Assembly (NCBI GenBank): GCA_937975745.1
Contig: CALJUK010000345.1
Location: forward strand, 1 to 7,429
Direction: 5' to 3'
Length of the DNA stretch: 7,429 nucleotides
Source of the DNA: an uncultured Planctomycetaceae bacterium
GTDB taxonomy: Bacteria > Planctomycetota > Planctomycetia > Planctomycetales > Planctomycetaceae
The translations under genes and the position numbers were made by a program. Positions 6,071 through 7,429 of this stretch are shown here, in pieces. The notes below the pieces were generated by a model. It made no database searches and was not told the DNA's origin. It saw nothing but the letters and a program-made list of their open reading frames with translations. Position 1 is the stretch's first letter, and each line of letters begins with the position of its first letter.

Positions 6071-6865
6071 ATGACATCGGCCACTTCCTCGTTCTGGACT
6101 CAAATGAAAACGCTGTGGGCCCTGGTGGCTACGCGGATCACCGGTGAGTCGCATCAGGATCGGCTGGAAAGTTTCTATCGCGCCCAAGCCGGCGGGTACG
6201 ACGCCTTTCGAGCCCGTTTGCTGCACGGACGACAGGATATGATCGACGCCATCCCGCCCGTTGCTGATGGAGTCTGGGTCGATCTGGGTGCCGGAACGGG
6301 CGAAAATGCCGAGCGGTTCGGGGAACGCCTGGCGTCCATGCGGCAGGCCTATCTGGTCGACCTCTGTCCGTCGCTTCTGGAGGTGTGTCAGCAGCGCATT
6401 TCATCACATGGTTGGACGAACGTGACGGGCGCCCATGCTGACGCCACGAAGTTTACTCCTGCGGAAGGCCAATGCGACATCGTCACCTGCTCGTATTCTC
6501 TGACGATGATTCCCGACTGGTTTGCCGCGATCGAGAATGCGTACCGACTGCTCAAACCCGGCGGTGTCATCGGGATCGTCGACTTCTACGTCACACGCAA
6601 ACATCCGGAAGAGGGACTGGGGAAGCATTCCGGCTGGACTCGTTCGTTCTGGCCGTGGTGGTTCGCCCACGACAACGTCTTCCTCAGCCCGGATCATCTT
6701 CCCTTTCTGAGATCCCGGTTCGAAACGATTCTGCTTCGGGAAGAGCGGGGCAAAGTTCCCTTCATGCCCGGTTGCCGGGCTCCCTACTACATCTTCATCG
6801 GTCGTAAGCCCACTGGTGGCAGTGGCGAGGTACCACCCGAACTGCACGGCGAGTCGACCAAATAA
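6071..6865 (+). CDS. btaB: BtaB: diacylglyceryl-homoserine N-methyltransferase
   Basis: Adds three methyl groups from S-adenosylmethionine to the amino group of diacylglyceryl-homoserine, completing DGTS, a zwitterionic phosphorus-free lipid that can replace phosphatidylcholine. The 264 residues form a class I Rossmann methyltransferase. An N-terminal helix region with SFYRAQAGGYDAFRARLLHGR (34-54) is characteristic of BtaB; it is followed by SAM motif I VDLGAGTGEN (70-79), the acidic residue after strand 2 in LVDLCPS (95-101), DATKF (124-128), CSYSLTMIPDW (140-150) and LLKPGGVIGIVDFY. The fold ends near YYIFIGRKP. The last 15-20 residues are a variable hydrophilic tail. By sequence alone it could be another small-molecule methyltransferase, but the YDAFR block and the position next to btaA make BtaB the clear choice. 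Confidence 0.93.
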   Translation: MTSATSSFWTQMKTLWALVATRITGESHQDRLESFYRAQAGGYDAFRARLLHGRQDMIDAIPPVADGVWVDLGAGTGENAERFGERLASMRQAYLVDLCPSLLEVCQQRISSHGWTNVTGAHADATKFTPAEGQCDIVTCSYSLTMIPDWFAAIENAYRLLKPGGVIGIVDFYVTRKHPEEGLGKHSGWTRSFWPWWFAHDNVFLSPDHLPFLRSRFETILLREERGKVPFMPGCRAPYYIFIGRKPTGGSGEVPPELHGESTK

Positions 6866-6890
6866 CGTTCTGCCAACAGTGGGCTCGCGC

Positions 6891-6914
6891 TGCGCAATTT
6901 GTTCGCGTTGCGCA
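6891..6914. repeat. Inverted repeat in the convergent btaB-tatC gap
   Basis: TGCGCAA (6891-6897) pairs perfectly with TTGCGCA (6908-6914) around a 10-base loop. It starts 25 bases after the btaB stop. No T-run follows on either strand, so a factor-independent terminator is doubtful, though the position between convergent genes would suit one. The second arm also lies within a palindrome, GTTGCGCAAC (6907-6916). Nothing else is recognised in the 200-bp gap. Confidence 0.3.
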
Positions 6915-7065
6915 ACCGAAGGCCAGTCGCGGACGCGTCGCAGAGCGGTGAAGGCGAGGTGAATTCCAACGCCTGGTCTGGCACGACGCAGCCGTCGCAG
7001 ATTCAGCAATCGGGGTTTGCGCGTCGGGGCACCCCCCCGGAGGTATTTTCGGCGTACCTTCCGTG

Positions 7066-7429
7066 TCAGCGGATGTCGGCCAAGCCGCCACTCTCCTCAT
7101 CAAACGGGCTAATGGAAGGGGACCACTGGCACATCAGGATTCCCAGTTCGTATAAGACGACCAGCGGAATCATCATCATGAGCATGCTCATCGGGTCGGC
7201 AGGTGTCAGCAGCATCGAAATGATGGCGATGACCAGAATCGACAGCCGACGCATCTCCTGGTACTGCTGGAGTTCGAAAACCTGAATCCGCTCCAGGAAC
7301 AGCATCACCAGCGGAAGCTGGAAGCTCAAACCAAACATGACCGGTAGCATGATGGCAAAACTGATCCACTCCGAAAGGCGGATTTGCGGTTGCACGTTCA
7401 GGATGCAATTGAAGCTCAGTAGAAACGTC
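7066..7429 (-). CDS. tatC: TatC, twin-arginine translocase subunit (C-terminal part, cut by the window edge)
   Basis: TatC is the multi-spanning membrane core of the Tat export system; it binds twin-arginine signal peptides of folded proteins together with TatA/TatB. Only the last 120 residues lie in the window; the gene continues past 7429. Visible are NVQPQIRLSEWISF, the transmembrane stretch IMLPVMFGLSFQLPLVMLF, a short loop with YQEMRRLSILVI, and ISMLLTPADPMSMLMMMIPLVVLYELGILM, which matches the conserved LTPPD...YE(I/L)G end of TatC. A hydrophilic tail of about 19 residues follows to the TGA at 7066-7068. The gene converges with btaB and has no evident functional link to it. A GTG at 7393-7395 could be mistaken for the start, but homology clearly continues upstream of it. 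Confidence 0.92.
   Translation of the reverse strand, partial: TFLLSFNCILNVQPQIRLSEWISFAIMLPVMFGLSFQLPLVMLFLERIQVFELQQYQEMRRLSILVIAIISMLLTPADPMSMLMMMIPLVVLYELGILMCQWSPSISPFDEESGGLADIR

Noticed and set aside
7330..7350. Gln in FGLSFQLPL of TatC where E. coli has a functionally noted Glu
   Set aside because: As far as I recall, Gln is common at this position in TatC proteins of other phyla, so it is not a remarkable change.
7066..7395. 109-residue TatC-like frame starting at an internal GTG
   Set aside because: The TatC frame continues upstream without a stop to the window edge, so this is a truncated view of a longer gene, not a short one.

Overview
The window looks like a planctomycete chromosome (Planctomycetota, probably class Planctomycetia). 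This is inferred from the style of the proteins: a three-helix DUF5658-type membrane protein, a TatC of the type usual in that phylum, and a eukaryote-like UDP-sugar pyrophosphorylase, all in moderately GC-rich DNA. No rRNA or other marker gene is present to confirm it.

Left part (about 200-3764, all on the minus strand, read from right to left): a small DUF5658-like membrane protein, a UAP1-type UDP-sugar pyrophosphorylase, a mannose-1-phosphate guanylyltransferase, and ruvX. The gaps are 107 bp, 62 bp and a 17-bp overlap, so they probably form one operon. The two central enzymes would supply UDP- and GDP-activated sugars. ruvX, the last gene, carries an in-frame amber codon (403-405) just before its second catalytic motif, while the rest of its reading frame remains recognisable to position 202.

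Middle part (3765-4825): no intact gene. Positions about 4027-4495 hold the decayed 3' half of a calcineurin-type metallophosphoesterase on the plus strand. It is of the UDP-2,3-diacylglucosamine-hydrolase-like group that includes the phospholipase PlcP. The remnant has a 1-base deletion, a 14-bp tandem duplication, another 1-base deletion and a 16-bp tandem duplication, and its N-terminal half is missing.

Right part (4826-6865, plus strand): btaA and btaB, 45 bp apart. Together they make the phosphorus-free betaine lipid diacylglyceryl-N,N,N-trimethylhomoserine (DGTS) from diacylglycerol and S-adenosylmethionine. With the broken phosphoesterase upstream, the region reads as a former plcP-btaA-btaB membrane-lipid-remodelling locus in which the step that turns phospholipid into diacylglycerol has been lost here.

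Right edge (7066-7429, minus strand): the 3' end of tatC, convergent with btaB.

No insertion sequence, CRISPR array, tRNA or rRNA was seen. The most notable points are the DGTS locus with its broken plcP-like neighbour and the interrupted ruvX.
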